Positions 13,579-15,899 of a stretch of DNA of 15,899 nucleotides are shown piece after piece. Source of the stretch: DATKMG01 sp035541995 (GTDB lineage Bacteria > Acidobacteriota > Terriglobia > Versatilivoradales > Versatilivoraceae); NCBI GenBank assembly GCA_035541995.1, contig DATKMG010000814.1, positions 1 to 15,899 of the forward strand. The letters run 5' to 3'. The notes under the pieces were generated by a model. That model saw only the letters and a list, made by a program, of their open reading frames with translations. It did no database searches and was not told the origin of the DNA. The translations under genes and the position numbers were made by a program. Each line of letters opens with the position of its first letter. The first letter of the stretch is position 1.

Positions 13579-15899
13579 CATCCCCAGCCTACTTTCGTTC
13601 CCTTGCTGACAGGTTCCTGCATCGGTCCCAGACCGAGAGTGAGATCGAGGAGGAGCTTCGCTCGCACATCCAGCATCGGGCCGATGATTTGGAACGTTCG
13701 GGTCTAGACCGTGCCCAAGCGGAACGTCGTGCACGCCTGGAGTTCGGAGGCCAGGAGCGGTTCAAAGAGGAATCTCGCGAAGCGTTGGGCGGCAATTTCG
13801 TCGAGACTCTCATCCAGGACCTGCGCTTCGCCTTGCGCCTGCTGCGCAAATCTCCCGGATTCACGATCGTCGCCGTTTTGACGCTGGCATTAGCCATCGG
13901 CGCGAACGCCTTGGTTTTTGGCGTATTGAATGCTTTGATTTTGCGCCCGCTGAATGTGCCGCAGCCGGAGAACCTCTACCTTCTCGAGCGCGGGAGTGAT
14001 CGTAACCCGTCGCAATCGTTTCCCGACTATCTCGATCTGCGCGATCGCAACCGCACTTTTGAGAGTCTGGCAGCTTTCGCCTTTGCTCAGGCAGGAATGG
14101 ACACAGGCAAAAATCCAGCCCGCGTCTGGTTCTATGAAGTCAGCGGGAACTACTTCGACGCCTTGAGCATTCAGCCATATCTTGGCCGGCTCATTCACCC
14201 GTCCGATGAGCAAGGCCCCAATAGCGCTCCTTATATCGTGCTCACCCATGCGTATTGGCACAGCCATTTTCAGGATGATCGGGGCGTGGTGGGCCGAATC
14301 GTCAAGCTCAACAAGCATCCTTTTACCATCATCGGTGTAACGCCACCCGGTTTCCACGGGACTTTCCTGCCTTTCCATCCCGCTTTCTTTGTGCCGATAG
14401 TTAACCACGACGAGGGAGGGACGGATGAGCTGAACGCGCGCGGAAACCGTTGGGTTGATCAGACGATCGGACATCTGAAGGCCGGAGTCACTCCGGAACA
14501 GGCGGTTGCTGATTTAAACTCGATTGGCTCTTATCTGGAAAAGGCCTATCCCAAGGACGATGGCAAAATGACCTTTACCTTGGCTCGTCCAAGTCTCTTT
14601 GGCGACTCCCTTGGCCGCCCGGCACAGGCATTCCTCATGGGATTGGCGCTCCTGGCAGGGCTAATCCTGTTGGCCGCGTGTGCCAATTTGGGCAGCCTGT
14701 TTGCCGCGCGCGCCGCTGACCGTTCGCGGGAAGTTGCCCTGCGGTTCGCGCTTGGTGCGGGTCGTATCCGTATTCTGCGGCAACTCTTTACCGAAGCCCT
14801 GCTGATTTCACTGATGGGCGGCGCTGCCGGACTATGGGGAAGTGTCCTGTTCATGAGCTGGCTGAGCACGTGGAATCCACTTCCTAGATATCCTGCCGGG
14901 GTCCTCGTGAATCCGGACGCTCATGTTTATGGAGTCGCGCTGCTGTTGACGATAGCGAGTGGATTTTTGTTTGGCTCTGTCCCGGTGAGACAGGTGCTTC
15001 ACACGAACCCGTACGAACTCATCAAAGCGGGGCAAACGGACAGGGCGGGGCGGAGGATGACGGCCCGAGACCTGCTGCTGGTCCTGCAAATTGCGATCTG
15101 TGCCCTTCTGGTCACTTCTTCGATGGTTGCAATACGTGGACTCATGCGCTCGCTAGACAGCAATTTCGGTTTTGACCCACAGAACACGATGCTGGCGGAA
15201 ACCGACTTGTATATGGCGGGTTATAGCGGCGGCCAGGTGATTGCCATGCAAAAACGTATGATTGGTGCGATGAAAACAATTCCAGGTGCAGAGTCTGTAG
15301 GATCAGCCGATGGGATACCGCTAAGTGATGTCACGGGCTACCAATCGAAAATCTTTGCTGGCGAAACGACAGATTTGACGCCATCGAATGCTGCTGCTGA
15401 TGCTATCCTGTACAACATATCTCCCGAATACTTCAAGGCAGCAGGCACGGCACTGTTGCAGGGCAGAGACTTCACATGGCATGACGACAAGAACTCGCCA
15501 CGCGTTGCTGTGGTAAATCTGGAGTTTGCGCGCAAAATCTTTGGTACCGTAACAAACGCCACGGGCAGGTACTTTAAGATGCCCGATGGAGCCCGCGTCG
15601 AGGTAGTGGGCGTTGTAGAAGACGGAAAATATAACAGCCTCACTGAAGATCCGCAGTCGGTCATGTTCTTCCCAATCCTCCAGTCACCGTCGAGCCAGAC
15701 CTATCTGGTGGTGCGCTCAGACCGCGATTCGCTGCAACTGGCGGCAGCCATGAGGACTAGACTCAGGGACTTGGATGAAGGGTTGCCTGTTTACATCCAA
15801 ACCAGGTACAAGGTGATGGACGCAAGCCTGTTCCCGTCACGAGTGGCAGCGGTGTCTCTGGGTGTGCTCGGTGTGATGGCTGCAATGTTGGCTATAACT
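13575..15899 (+). CDS. ADOP-type duplicated permease (MacB/FtsX-like), 3' end outside window
   Basis: 775 codons visible, open to the window edge. Seen in order: a cytoplasmic leader with ESEIEEELRSHIQHRADDLE (21-40) and QAERRARLEFGG; IQDLRFALRLLRKSPGFT; a first membrane helix (about 96-120); a MacB-type periplasmic domain (about 122-340); a three-helix FtsX core (about 347-470) with CANLGSLFAARAADRSREVA and LRFALGAGR; then HTNPYELIKAG, a second helix (about 497-521), a second periplasmic domain (about 525-745), and the first helix of the second FtsX core at the edge. This duplicated layout defines ADOP permeases. ATG 13575 overlaps the padR2 stop. No ATPase is encoded nearby, typical of this orphan family. 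Likely inner-membrane export or envelope function. Confidence 0.93.
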   Translation, partial: MTSPAYFRSLADRFLHRSQTESEIEEELRSHIQHRADDLERSGLDRAQAERRARLEFGGQERFKEESREALGGNFVETLIQDLRFALRLLRKSPGFTIVAVLTLALAIGANALVFGVLNALILRPLNVPQPENLYLLERGSDRNPSQSFPDYLDLRDRNRTFESLAAFAFAQAGMDTGKNPARVWFYEVSGNYFDALSIQPYLGRLIHPSDEQGPNSAPYIVLTHAYWHSHFQDDRGVVGRIVKLNKHPFTIIGVTPPGFHGTFLPFHPAFFVPIVNHDEGGTDELNARGNRWVDQTIGHLKAGVTPEQAVADLNSIGSYLEKAYPKDDGKMTFTLARPSLFGDSLGRPAQAFLMGLALLAGLILLAACANLGSLFAARAADRSREVALRFALGAGRIRILRQLFTEALLISLMGGAAGLWGSVLFMSWLSTWNPLPRYPAGVLVNPDAHVYGVALLLTIASGFLFGSVPVRQVLHTNPYELIKAGQTDRAGRRMTARDLLLVLQIAICALLVTSSMVAIRGLMRSLDSNFGFDPQNTMLAETDLYMAGYSGGQVIAMQKRMIGAMKTIPGAESVGSADGIPLSDVTGYQSKIFAGETTDLTPSNAAADAILYNISPEYFKAAGTALLQGRDFTWHDDKNSPRVAVVNLEFARKIFGTVTNATGRYFKMPDGARVEVVGVVEDGKYNSLTEDPQSVMFFPILQSPSSQTYLVVRSDRDSLQLAAAMRTRLRDLDEGLPVYIQTRYKVMDASLFPSRVAAVSLGVLGVMAAMLAIT

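Overview
The window most likely comes from an Acidobacteriota chromosome. This is inferred from gene content, not from any marker gene. Each end carries a PadR-family regulator next to an ADOP-type permease (the MacB/FtsX-like duplicated permease typical of Acidobacteria). In between lie a paired M16 peptidase operon, a parallel-beta-helix remnant and a quinoprotein-like propeller whose N-terminus matches a common acidobacterial secreted-protein pattern. Coding is on both strands, G+C is moderate, and there are long gene-poor stretches with hairpins, repeats and gene remnants.

Layout. 1-614 (minus): the start of an ADOP permease, a compound stem-loop in the gap, padR1, and its promoter with two copies of a palindromic operator. 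1018-2105 (plus): an orphan ExbD/TolR-type protein and an unidentified secreted protein. 2139-4964 (minus): two M16 peptidase genes 15 bp apart, one with the zinc motif HxxEH and one without. 5099-5191: a hairpin pair flanked by inverted ATGAAAATG. 5221-6189 (minus): an unidentified exported protein. 6323-6393: two more hairpins. 6658-7383 (minus): an endonuclease III-like protein with an intact Fe-S Cys motif but both catalytic residues replaced by proline.

7384-8512 is a patchwork: a promoter/RBS leading into a cut-off gene, a perfect hairpin at a breakpoint, a beta-helix fragment, a thioredoxin-like C-terminal fragment and a 46-bp exact direct repeat. 8513-12124 (plus) is a two-gene operon of a GH13 alpha-amylase-like enzyme and a Tat-exported beta-propeller. 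12125-13185 holds a frameshifted ABC-2 permease remnant and little else. 13186-15899 (plus) is a second PadR-ADOP pair behind a consensus sigma70 promoter carrying three operator half-sites; the permease runs off the window.

How they work together: the two PadR-ADOP units look like self-regulated membrane-export modules, each with its own operator sequence. The M16 pair probably forms a heterodimeric periplasmic protease. The GH13/propeller pair is the only other clear operon and its biological role is unknown. No CRISPR array, rRNA, tRNA, intact transposase or complete novel defence system was found.
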